Shown: positions 1 to 6,358 of the stretch, one piece after another
Layout: every line of letters begins with the position of its first letter
How positions within the stretch are numbered: position 1 is the first letter of the stretch
NCBI GenBank assembly: GCA_030625695.1
Contig: DAOUQK010000181.1
Location: 1-7,479 of the forward strand
DNA length: 7,479 bases
Direction of reading: 5' to 3'
From: Paracoccaceae bacterium
Lineage (GTDB): Bacteria; Pseudomonadota; Alphaproteobacteria; Rhodobacterales; Rhodobacteraceae
Position numbers and translations under genes: made by a program
Notes under the pieces: generated by a model
The model's input: the letters and a program-made list of their open reading frames with translations, nothing else
Told to the model about the DNA's origin: nothing
Database searches by the model: none

Positions 1-872
1 TGCGCGCCGATGGTAAAATTATGTTACATCAGGGGGCCATGGATGTCGGCCAGGGTGCCAATACGGTGATCGCCCAGATATTCGCCCACGCACTTGGCGT
101 GCCGGTGATGCAGCTGACCCTGATTGGCCCGGACACTGATATCACGCCGGATGCCGGCAAAACCTCCGCCTCACGCCAGACGTTTGTCACCGGCAACGCC
201 GCCCGCCTGACCGGCAAGGCCCTGCGCGCACGTATCCTGTCGATGTGCAACGCCTCGCCCGAGGCGACGTTAGAGGTCGGGCAGGGGGTGGTGAACGTGT
301 TGGACGACGGGCGCAGTCACCAGATTGATCTGAGTAAACTGGAACCAAACCCTATGGGCTACGTCCTTCACGCCGAAGAAACCTATGACCCGCCCACCAA
401 ACCGCTGGATCAAAACGGCCAGGGCGTGCCCTATGCCCAGTTTGGCTATGCCGCCCATCTTTGCGTGGTCGAAGTGGACACGAGCCTTGGCACCGTCAAG
501 CCGCTACACTTTACCGCCGCGCACGATGTTGGTCAGGCGATCAATCCCTTGCTGGTCGAGGGTCAGGTGCATGGCGGCATCGCCCAAGGGCTGGGCATGG
601 CCCTGATGGAAGAATACCTTCCCGGACGATCCGAAAACCTGCATGATTACCTGATGCCCACCGCAGGTGACATGCCCCCGGTGGATACGATCATTGTCGA
701 AGTCCCCGACGCGCATGGACCATATGGCGCCAAGGGCCTTGGCGAACACGTTCTGATCCCCACCGCCCCGGCGATCCTGAACGCCATCCACAACGCAAGT
801 GGTGCACGCATAACCCGGCTTCCGGCCACGCCTGCAAGGGTCCATGCGGCATTGAAAGGGTTGAAAACATGA
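1..872 (+). CDS. Xanthine dehydrogenase-family molybdopterin-binding subunit, C-terminal part (5' truncated by window)
   Basis: This is the large, molybdenum-cofactor-binding subunit of a molybdenum hydroxylase, a family that inserts a water-derived hydroxyl next to a ring nitrogen. The frame is already open at base 3 and ends with TGA at 870-872, so only about the last 290 residues are visible. The ATG at 21 is internal. Family hallmarks seen are GAMDVGQGANT at bases 36-68, the HDVGQAINP and HGGIAQGLG segments around bases 525-595, and GAKGLGEHVLIPTAP near the C-terminus. The glutamate of that last motif (codon 744-746) is the expected catalytic base. The small 2Fe-2S and FAD subunits are not in view and may lie upstream or be fused. 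The stop overlaps the next start as ATGA, implying translational coupling to the 6-hydroxynicotinate reductase-like gene. That neighbour suggests an N-heteroaromatic substrate such as nicotinate rather than xanthine. The family is clear; the substrate is inferred. Confidence 0.9.
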   Translation, partial: RADGKIMLHQGAMDVGQGANTVIAQIFAHALGVPVMQLTLIGPDTDITPDAGKTSASRQTFVTGNAARLTGKALRARILSMCNASPEATLEVGQGVVNVLDDGRSHQIDLSKLEPNPMGYVLHAEETYDPPTKPLDQNGQGVPYAQFGYAAHLCVVEVDTSLGTVKPLHFTAAHDVGQAINPLLVEGQVHGGIAQGLGMALMEEYLPGRSENLHDYLMPTAGDMPPVDTIIVEVPDAHGPYGAKGLGEHVLIPTAPAILNAIHNASGARITRLPATPARVHAALKGLKT

Positions 873-2356
873 CCACCCGCATCAAACCTGACAAAATCCG
901 CTGCGACGCCTGCCCGGTACTGTGTTTCATCGCTGATGGCCGCTCAGGTGCGTGTGACCGCTATGCCAATCACGGCGGCGACCTTGTGCGTTTGGACCCG
1001 CTGACCATCATCGAAGGGGCGGCCGACAAAGGCGTCAGTTCAGTGCCTTTCCTTGCAAGCGACGACCTGGATCAAAACTGGGACGGCGACCTTTTGCAAA
1101 ACAGCCGCTTTGTCACCGCCATTGGCGCCGGCACCACCTATCCCGACTATAAACCCGCCCCTTTCATTGTCTCGCAGGACGTGGACGGCGTGGATATGGT
1201 CACCGTCGTGACCGAAGGCATCTTCAGCTATTGCGGCGTTAAGGTCAAAATCGACACCGACCGGTTCTTGGGCCATGAACGTGCGGTCGTCCGGGTTGAC
1301 GGCGAAGCCATCGGCCATGTGATGACCTCTGAATACGGCTCTAAAATGCTGTCGCTGGGCGGGGTGGAACATCTGACGGGGGGCTCCAAGAAAGAAGGCC
1401 GGGTAACCTGTGATGCGCTGCTTCATTTATGTAATTGTCAGGCCGTCGAGGTCGAAATTGACGACGGCCCAAAGGTTATCATTCAGGCCGGACAAGCCCC
1501 GATCATTGACGGCACCCCCGAAAACCTGATGCGGGTCGGCTGTGGTTCGGCAGCGATTGGCATGTTCGCCGCACAATGGGTCGGCAAGGTGGACGAAGTG
1601 GTGGTGGTCGACGACCACATCACCGGTGTATTGTCCGAACATCAGGCCGGCAAAATGCTGGATATCCCCCCGACTGGAATTCGCATCCTCGGTCGCCGCT
1701 CAACCCCCGGGCGCTATTTTCAGGTGGCAAAGCCGGGCACCGGCTGGGGCGGCACCGACATTGACGATCCTCTAACCATCCTCAAGGACTTTACCGCGGG
1801 CAAGGCATGGGAAGGCATGAGCCTGTTGATGGTGTCGACAACGGGCGAGCAATACGCCTATTTCGAACTGGACGCAGACCTGAAACCGCAGGCCAAAGCC
1901 ATGCCCGCGCGCCTTCAGACCTCGGTCGACCGCATTGCCGAGAATTGCGAACCTTCGCTATGTTCGGTGCTGTTCATGGGCGGGGCAGGCGGCTCTCTCA
2001 GGGCCGGGGTGACGGAAAATCCTGTGCGCCTGACCAATTCGGTCAAAGACGCGCTGACGTATGTGTCGGTCGGCGGGGCCGAAGCCTATGTCTGGCCCGG
2101 CGGCGGCATCACCGTGATGGCAGACGTGCTGGATATGCCCTCGAACGCATTCGGATATGTGCCGACCCCGGCTTTGGTCGCGCCGATCGAATTCACCATG
2201 CGCCTTAGCGACTATAGCGCGCTGGGCGGACATATGGCAGCGGTGCAAAGCCTGCAGGACGTGCTGAAAGACGATGATATCCGCAGCGTCAGTCAGGTGA
2301 GAAAATCCACAAACCCCAGCGCCAGCCGCAATTTCCGCTGGCATCCAAAGGGCTGA
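869..2356 (+). CDS. 6-hydroxynicotinate reductase-like iron-sulfur protein
   Basis: A 495-residue protein resembling proteins annotated as 6-hydroxynicotinate reductase. The characterised Eubacterium barkeri enzyme reduces 6-hydroxynicotinate to 1,4,5,6-tetrahydro-6-oxonicotinate with ferredoxin. Near the N-terminus, Cys12, Cys15, Cys19 and Cys29 form a CX2CX3CX9C pattern ending in CDRY, suitable for an Fe-S cluster. Further cysteines at 122, 181, 188, 190, 225, 360 and 365 could bind more clusters or act in catalysis. Gly-rich stretches near 225-232 (GCGSAAIG), 370-380 and 401-413 may contact a flavin or nucleotide. No signal peptide or membrane segment is visible, so it is probably cytoplasmic. 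The ATG overlaps the previous stop (ATGA) and has AAAGGG at 855-860, eight bases upstream. Together with the Mo-hydroxylase it would form a hydroxylate-then-reduce pair. The name is a family assignment from memory, and the true substrate could be another azine. Confidence 0.75.
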   Translation: MTTRIKPDKIRCDACPVLCFIADGRSGACDRYANHGGDLVRLDPLTIIEGAADKGVSSVPFLASDDLDQNWDGDLLQNSRFVTAIGAGTTYPDYKPAPFIVSQDVDGVDMVTVVTEGIFSYCGVKVKIDTDRFLGHERAVVRVDGEAIGHVMTSEYGSKMLSLGGVEHLTGGSKKEGRVTCDALLHLCNCQAVEVEIDDGPKVIIQAGQAPIIDGTPENLMRVGCGSAAIGMFAAQWVGKVDEVVVVDDHITGVLSEHQAGKMLDIPPTGIRILGRRSTPGRYFQVAKPGTGWGGTDIDDPLTILKDFTAGKAWEGMSLLMVSTTGEQYAYFELDADLKPQAKAMPARLQTSVDRIAENCEPSLCSVLFMGGAGGSLRAGVTENPVRLTNSVKDALTYVSVGGAEAYVWPGGGITVMADVLDMPSNAFGYVPTPALVAPIEFTMRLSDYSALGGHMAAVQSLQDVLKDDDIRSVSQVRKSTNPSASRNFRWHPKG

Positions 2357-2359
2357 GGC

Positions 2360-3232
2360 ATGGACAAACCATCTGCGCGTCTTTTGGGCAATGGCACCCG
2401 TTTGCACCTGCAACACGGGCCGATTGATCTGGTGATCGGTGTCGATGCGCCCACACCTTCGATCCGCACGTTGGCCTTTCAAAGCGCCTCGCGCCGGTTC
2501 GATAGTATCCTGACAGAACTGGTCGCCGAACTGCCTTTGCTAAAAACCGCGGGCGCGTCGGCGGAACCTCAAGGCAGTGTGGCGCGCCGTATGACCCGGG
2601 CGATCCGCCCGCATACAGCGACAAACTTCGTCACCCCGATGGCCGCCGTCGCCGGGGCGGTGGCGGACGAAATCCTGCATGCAATCACCGCCAATCCGGC
2701 GATAACCCGTGCCTATGTCAACAACGGCGGCGATATCGCCCTGCATTTGGGCAAGGCAACACAATACGCCGCCCAAATCGCCGGGCTTGATGGCTCGGTT
2801 TTTGGTCGCATCGTCATTGACGCCTCAACGCAAGTGCGTGGTATCGCCACCAGCGGGCAGGGTGGGCGCAGCCTGTCGTTTGGCATCGCCGACAGCGTCA
2901 CGGTTCTGGCGCGCTGCGCTGCCGAAGCTGACGTCGCCGCCACGCTGATCGCCAATGCGGTGGACCTGCCCGGCACAAACACCATCACCCGCACCCCGGC
3001 CAACGATCTGGACCCCGACAGCGATTTGGGCCGCCGTCTCGTGGTCAGCCATGTCGGCCCGCTGGTTGCGCAAGACATCGCACAAGCGCTGGATGCAGGC
3101 GTACAGGCGGCGCAGAGCATGTTTGAAAACGGCCTGATCCAAGGTGCTGCCTTGTTCCTGCGCCAAAGCCAGCGCATTATCGGTCAACTGCCCCATAACC
3201 CGGCCCAATACAAGGTGATGAAATATGCCTGA
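2360..3232 (+). CDS. UPF0280 family protein (ApbE-like fold)
   Basis: A 290-residue protein of the UPF0280 family, which is distantly related to ApbE, the Mg-dependent FAD hydrolase/FMN transferase. ApbE-like signatures are visible in order: NNGGDIAL at 121-128, GIATSG at 161-166, ADSVTVLA at 177-184, and AEADVAAT at 188-195. In the last, Asp191 and Thr195 have the spacing of the metal-binding Asp and Thr of ApbE. There is no lipobox or signal peptide, unlike many periplasmic ApbE proteins, so a cytoplasmic role is expected. It starts 3 bp after the reductase stop and overlaps the next gene by 8 bp. The context suggests it serves the reductase, perhaps by flavin handling or attachment, or carries out a pathway step of its own. 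I see no obvious S/T-G-A-T-type flavinylation site in the complete neighbouring proteins. Family membership is fairly sure; biochemical function is unknown. Confidence 0.8.
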   Translation: MDKPSARLLGNGTRLHLQHGPIDLVIGVDAPTPSIRTLAFQSASRRFDSILTELVAELPLLKTAGASAEPQGSVARRMTRAIRPHTATNFVTPMAAVAGAVADEILHAITANPAITRAYVNNGGDIALHLGKATQYAAQIAGLDGSVFGRIVIDASTQVRGIATSGQGGRSLSFGIADSVTVLARCAAEADVAATLIANAVDLPGTNTITRTPANDLDPDSDLGRRLVVSHVGPLVAQDIAQALDAGVQAAQSMFENGLIQGAALFLRQSQRIIGQLPHNPAQYKVMKYA

Positions 3233-3806
3233 GTTAGTCTTACGCAAAATGCTGACAATCGTGGAAGAGATTTTCCACGAAGGTGGCCCCGCCGCCAAAA
3301 CCCCGATGCGGCGCGCCGCCGCCATCGCCGTGATACACAACCCGTTTGCCGGGCGTTATGAGCCCGAAATTCAGGGCTTTATGGATGACCTGCGCCCGTT
3401 GGGCCTGCAAATGGCCGAAACCCTCGTGGGTCTGATCGGTGGTGCGGACAAAGTCGAAGGCTATGGCAAAGGGGCGCTGATCGGTGCCGCAGGAGAGCTG
3501 GAACATGGCGCGCTCTGGCACGCGCCCGGCGGCTATGCCATGCGCGAAGCAATAGGTGGGTCCAAATCAATCGTGCCCTCGGCCAAAAAGGTCGGCGGCG
3601 TTGGCGCGCGGCTTGATGTGCCAATCACCCATATCAACGCGGCGTATGTGCGCAGCCACTTTGATTCGATGGAGGTCGGCGTGAACGATGGCCCCCGCGC
3701 CGATGAAATGTTGCTGGCCTTGGTGATGACCAACGGCCCCCGCGTGCATTCACGCTCTGGCGGGCTTGAGGCATGGGACATCACGGGCCAGGACGGCCTG
3801 CGCTAA
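3225..3806 (+). CDS. Amino acid synthesis family protein (PF06684/DUF1185), copy 1
   Basis: A 193-residue protein of the PF06684 family. Reported structures of this family are a variant of the Bacillus chorismate mutase fold; its 'amino acid synthesis' name comes from context, not from assays. Features shared with the next gene are VIxNPFAGxY (36-45), GELEH (90-94), VPSxKKxGG (117-125), LDVP (130-133), AAYVRSHFD (139-147) and NDxPRA (154-159). Conserved candidates for an active site include Glu91, Glu93, His94, Lys121/122, Arg143, His145, Asp155 and Arg158. The start overlaps the UPF0280 stop by 8 bp, and AAGGTGA at 3212-3218 sits six bases upstream, which supports this ATG. No export signal is seen. 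Being part of a tight operon with a Mo-hydroxylase and a ring reductase argues for a catabolic step, possibly on a ring-opened or tautomeric intermediate. That role is inference. Confidence 0.85.
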   Translation: MPELVLRKMLTIVEEIFHEGGPAAKTPMRRAAAIAVIHNPFAGRYEPEIQGFMDDLRPLGLQMAETLVGLIGGADKVEGYGKGALIGAAGELEHGALWHAPGGYAMREAIGGSKSIVPSAKKVGGVGARLDVPITHINAAYVRSHFDSMEVGVNDGPRADEMLLALVMTNGPRVHSRSGGLEAWDITGQDGLR

Positions 3807-3816
3807 AATAAACGAC

Positions 3817-3822
3817 AAGGGA
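3817..3822 (+). promoter_or_regulatory. Shine-Dalgarno site that fixes the start of PF06684 copy 2
   Basis: AAGGGA lies nine bases upstream of the ATG at 3832. It favours that start over an in-frame ATG at 3766, which lies inside the preceding gene and would add 22 residues with no counterpart in copy 1. Confidence 0.7.
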
Positions 3823-3831
3823 ATTTTGACA

Positions 3832-4410
3832 ATGGATATTCGCAAAACCGCCGTCTGGGTGGAAGAAACCCACACCGAAATCGGCCGCGCCATTTCGCCC
3901 CCCACTCGCAAAGCGGTGGCAGTGGCGGTGATCGCCAACCCGTTTGCCGGAAGTTATGTCGAAGATCTGACCCCGCTGATGGACACTGGCGCTGAACTAG
4001 GCGCACTGTTGGGCAAGAAATGCGTCGACGCCCTTGGCATCACCCCGGACCAGGCTGAAAGTTATGGCAAGGCGGCGATGGTTGGCGAAAATGGCGAATT
4101 GGAACATGCCGCCGCCCTGCTGCATCCCAGTCTTGGCGCGCCTTTGCGTAAAGAAGTGGAAAAGGGTGCTGCTTTAGTGCCCTCCAGCAAGAAAATGGGC
4201 GGCCCCGGTCAGGTGCTGGACGTGCCGCTTGGGCATAAGGATGCCGCTTACGTGCGCTCGCATTTTGACGCCGTCGAAGTGCGCCTGAATGATGCGCCGC
4301 GCGCTAATGAAATACTGGTGGCGGTGGCCGTGACCGACTCTGGCCGTCCCTTGCCCCGGGTTGGCGGGCTGACCCACGAAGATGCGGTTGGGTCGGACGG
4401 GTTACGATAA
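3832..4410 (+). CDS. Amino acid synthesis family protein (PF06684/DUF1185), copy 2
   Basis: A 192-residue paralogue of the preceding gene, aligning along its whole length with roughly two-fifths identity by eye. The shared blocks are VIANPFAGSY (34-42 region), GELEH (88-92), VPSSKKMGG (116-124), LDVP (129-132), AAYVRSHFD (138-146) and NDAPRA (153-158). Both proteins end in DGLR. The N-terminal halves and the 98-112 segment differ most. Two diverged but intact copies in tandem suggest either a hetero-oligomer or two related reactions, rather than a recent duplication. The start at 3832 was chosen for its Shine-Dalgarno site and for length agreement with copy 1. It lies 25 bp after copy 1 and 1 bp before the DUF2848 gene, so it sits inside the same operon. 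No reaction can be assigned. Confidence 0.85.
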   Translation: MDIRKTAVWVEETHTEIGRAISPPTRKAVAVAVIANPFAGSYVEDLTPLMDTGAELGALLGKKCVDALGITPDQAESYGKAAMVGENGELEHAAALLHPSLGAPLRKEVEKGAALVPSSKKMGGPGQVLDVPLGHKDAAYVRSHFDAVEVRLNDAPRANEILVAVAVTDSGRPLPRVGGLTHEDAVGSDGLR

Positions 4411-4411
4411 G

Positions 4412-5098
4412 ATGGCCCCTATACCCACCCTGGCGCTTGCCGATGTCTTGCCCTCGCCGCAATCCCTGACCAAGGTTTTGATCGCTGGCTGGGCCGGGCG
4501 CGATTCCGCAGGCGTACAGCACCACATCGACGAACTGGCTGCCATCGGCATCGCCCCGCCCTCGCAAACACCGCTGTTTTACGAAGTATCGCGCGACCGT
4601 TTGAACACCACGGGATGCATTCAGGAGGTCGGAGCCGATAGTGGCGGCGAGGTCGAACTGGTCCTGTGGCGTCTGAACGGCGCTCTATACCTTGGCCTCG
4701 GCTCGGACCATACCGACCGCGCACTGGAAAGCCACTCGGTCGCGTTATCAAAACAGATCAGCGACAAACCGGTCTCGACTCAAGTGATTGCCTGGGACGA
4801 CCTGAACTCCCCGCTCGATGATATGACAATGACCTGTGATATCTTTGAGGATGGCGCTTGGGTCAGCTACCAAAAGGGCAAGCTGAACACGCTGATCCCG
4901 CCGCTGGACCTGCTGGCATTGGCCGAACAACGCGGTGCAATCACCGGGGCAAACAATCTGGCCATGTTATGCGGCACTTTACCGGCCATCGGCGGTGTAC
5001 GTGCGGCTGACCGCTATAAAATGGCCCTGATCGACACCGATGGGCAGAGCCTTATTTCGCTGGACTACAACGTAGAAAGACTGCCGTCGCGGGCCTGA
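4412..5098 (+). CDS. DUF2848 family protein, probable fumarylacetoacetate hydrolase-fold enzyme
   Basis: A 228-residue protein matching DUF2848. Its motif order resembles the fumarylacetoacetate hydrolase (FAH) superfamily, whose metal-dependent members hydrolyse or decarboxylate 2-oxo acids. The blocks are: HHIDELAAIGIAPPSQTPLF at 37-56 (like the HxxE...P..P.F entry); GEVEL at 79-83, with Glu80 and Glu82 as possible metal ligands; GSDHTDR at 97-103, with Asp99 in the place of the FAH Asp ligand; LCGTLPAIGGV at 187-197 (like the FAH SGTPxG loop); and a C-terminal LDYNVERLP. I chose the ATG at 4412, one base after the preceding stop. An in-frame ATG at 4382 would overlap that gene by 29 bp, and neither has a strong Shine-Dalgarno. 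As last gene of the operon it could act on a late, ring-opened keto-acid intermediate. The fold is inferred from motif order; the substrate is unknown. Confidence 0.75.
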   Translation: MAPIPTLALADVLPSPQSLTKVLIAGWAGRDSAGVQHHIDELAAIGIAPPSQTPLFYEVSRDRLNTTGCIQEVGADSGGEVELVLWRLNGALYLGLGSDHTDRALESHSVALSKQISDKPVSTQVIAWDDLNSPLDDMTMTCDIFEDGAWVSYQKGKLNTLIPPLDLLALAEQRGAITGANNLAMLCGTLPAIGGVRAADRYKMALIDTDGQSLISLDYNVERLPSRA

Positions 5099-5119
5099 CG
5101 AAATGACCTGCCAATAATT

Positions 5120-5192
5120 CGTAGGGTGGGTTTCAACCCACCACTCGTCGCGTCAAGTCAGCCGGTTAGGTGGGTTGAAAACCCACCCTACG
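5120..5192. repeat. REP/BIME-like double inverted repeat
   Basis: Two arms, 5120-5142 and 5169-5192, are inverted copies of each other apart from one extra A in the right arm, separated by 26 bp. Each arm is also its own palindrome: GGTGGGTT pairs with AACCCACC across a 2-base (left) or 3-base (right) centre. CGTAG and CTACG mark the outer ends. It can therefore fold as two small hairpins or one long stem. It sits just downstream of the catabolic operon and could protect its 3' mRNA end or limit read-through. There is no T-run, so a classical intrinsic terminator is not supported. From memory, GTAGGGTGGG-type repeats recur between genes in many proteobacteria. Confidence 0.85.
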
Positions 5193-5292
5193 GACCAATG
5201 AACGAGTGTGCGGCAAACTTAACCCGTAACCATCGCTTCGACCCTATGGGTTACCCGACAACAACAGATCGTCACGAGTTACGCCAAGCCGG

Positions 5293-5322
5293 TTGAATGA
5301 CAGCCCATCAACAGCGTAAAAA
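5293..5322 (+). promoter_or_regulatory. Weak candidate sigma70-type promoter for the hydrolase gene
   Basis: TTGAAT (5293-5298) and TAAAAA (5317-5322) are separated by 18 bp, each matching four of six consensus bases. A start about seven bases downstream would leave a short leader holding the GAGG at 5341-5344. This is pattern matching only. Confidence 0.25.
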
Positions 5323-5354
5323 CAAGGAAAAACCCGGCTGGAGGCACAAACCCC

Positions 5355-6296
5355 ATGAGCGATATGTCCACGCAATCCTGGATCAACGACGCCCCCTTGG
5401 GTGAACCACGCGACGTCTGGCAGGCGCGGATTGCCGCAATTCAGGCCGAAGACGGGTTTTTCGAAGCGCTGGGCGCCAACCACAGCGCGCTTTACGTCAA
5501 ACGCGGCCAAACCCTGATTGTCAGCTTTGAGAACCTGCATGATGTCTATCGCCACGGTGAAAACCGCCTGCCGTGGGGGTTGGGCAAGGATCAGCCCGCC
5601 GACTGGTCGGTGCTGGGGGTGATGGCGCATGCCGCGACCTGGTATCGTGATACGGCGGTGCTGGATTTCTTTGACCGGCTGAAGGACGATGGGTTCTTCG
5701 ACCAATTTGACCAGATCATCTTTTACGGTGTGTCCATGGGTGCCTATGCGGCCTGTGCATTTTCCAGCGCGGCCCCCGGATCCACCGTCATCGCCATCAG
5801 CCCCCAGGCGACGCTGGACCCTGACCTGACGCCGTGGGAGACCCGGTTCAGCGCTGGCCGGCGATGGGACTATTCAACCCGCTATGGCTATGCCCCCGAT
5901 ATGCTGGCCGAGGCCGAACAGGCCTATTTGTTCTACGATCCCGCAAACCCGCAAGACGCGAGGCATATGGTGCTGTTTCAGGGCGCCAACCTGACCAAAT
6001 TGAAATGCCGCTATATGGGCCAGCTTATTGCCACGTATTGGCACGAAATGCAGATTCACGACGCGGTTGTCGAACACTGCATCGACCATAACCTGCCCGA
6101 CGCCACGTTTTACCGCATGCAACGCGCGCGCCACGCGTCCAGCCGGTATCAAAAGGAAATACTCGAACGCCTGCTGGCCCTGGAAAATCATCCGCTGGTG
6201 GTGCGTTATTGCAATGGCGTTCTGGCCCGCCGTCGCGGTCCGGCGTTTCGCCGCGAATTGAACAATTCCCTGCGCATTCTCGGGCGCCCAGAATGA
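5355..6296 (+). CDS. Alpha/beta-hydrolase-like protein with GxSxG nucleophile elbow
   Basis: A 313-residue protein. The core signal is a hydrophobic strand running into FYGVSMGAYAA (123-133), a GxSxG nucleophile elbow with Ser127 as the likely nucleophile. It is followed by VIAISPQATLDP (145-156), typical of the next strand of an alpha/beta hydrolase. The acid and histidine of a triad are uncertain; Asp195 and His260 are plausible by position. No signal peptide or membrane helix is visible. I recall homologues in Rhodobacterales carrying the product name 'phosphoadenosine phosphosulfate reductase'. This sequence has neither the SGGxD-type PP-loop nor the C-terminal ECGxH motif of that enzyme, so the name looks wrong. 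GAGG lies ten bases before the ATG. Its stop is joined by an ATGA overlap to a short frame leading to the glycosyltransferase-like gene, suggesting a shared surface-polysaccharide or glycoconjugate role. The substrate is unknown. Confidence 0.75.
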   Translation: MSDMSTQSWINDAPLGEPRDVWQARIAAIQAEDGFFEALGANHSALYVKRGQTLIVSFENLHDVYRHGENRLPWGLGKDQPADWSVLGVMAHAATWYRDTAVLDFFDRLKDDGFFDQFDQIIFYGVSMGAYAACAFSSAAPGSTVIAISPQATLDPDLTPWETRFSAGRRWDYSTRYGYAPDMLAEAEQAYLFYDPANPQDARHMVLFQGANLTKLKCRYMGQLIATYWHEMQIHDAVVEHCIDHNLPDATFYRMQRARHASSRYQKEILERLLALENHPLVVRYCNGVLARRRGPAFRRELNNSLRILGRPE

Positions 6297-6358
6297 TCTG
6301 TATGACCTGCATGATCAGAACTGAAAATTCGCAACACTCTGGCGTTTCATTGACATGA
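6293..6358 (+). CDS. Possible 21-residue coupling peptide between the hydrolase and glycosyltransferase genes
   Basis: A short frame starts at an ATG overlapping the hydrolase stop (ATGA, 6293-6296) and ends with a TGA overlapping the glycosyltransferase-like start (ATGA, 6355-6358). It encodes 21 residues beginning MICMTCMIRT, with three Met and two Cys in the first seven. The downstream ATG has no good Shine-Dalgarno of its own, so this frame could carry terminating ribosomes across the 58-bp gap. It may equally be a chance frame, as nothing indicates the peptide itself is functional. Confidence 0.25.
   Translation: MICMTCMIRTENSQHSGVSLT

Larger units (their letters stand above)
5099..5354. 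other. Intergenic region between the two gene units
   Basis: 256 bp without a convincing gene. It contains the double inverted repeat at 5120-5192. It also has a 6-bp inverted repeat (GTAACC at 5226-5231, GGTTAC at 5249-5254) too short to interpret, a weak promoter-like pair near 5293-5322, and GAGG at 5341-5344 ahead of the ATG at 5355. The minus-strand frame crossing its right end is mostly antisense to the next gene and shows no family features. Confidence 0.7.

Noticed and set aside
21..872. ATG at 21 as the true start of the molybdopterin subunit gene
   Set aside because: The frame is open to the left edge and the translated residues before it continue the family pattern, so the gene is truncated by the window.
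1958..2482. Minus-strand open frame spanning the reductase/UPF0280 junction
   Set aside because: It overlaps two genes with clear family motifs and has no recognisable domain or ribosome-binding context.
3766..3831. Upstream in-frame start for PF06684 copy 2
   Set aside because: It would add 22 residues overlapping the previous gene and absent from copy 1, whereas the ATG at 3832 has AAGGGA at a good distance.
4382..4411. Upstream in-frame start for the DUF2848 gene
   Set aside because: It would force a 29-bp overlap with the preceding gene and add ten residues that look like out-of-frame coding sequence. The ATG at 4412 is the simpler choice, though its Shine-Dalgarno is weak.
5120..5192. 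Inverted repeat as a classical Rho-independent terminator
   Set aside because: No T-rich tract follows on either strand, and the nested palindromes fit a REP-like unit better.
5111..5199. CCAAT on both sides of the inverted repeat as a target-site duplication
   Set aside because: The two CCAAT copies are not directly adjacent to the arms and lie at different distances (four bases and two bases), so chance is more likely.
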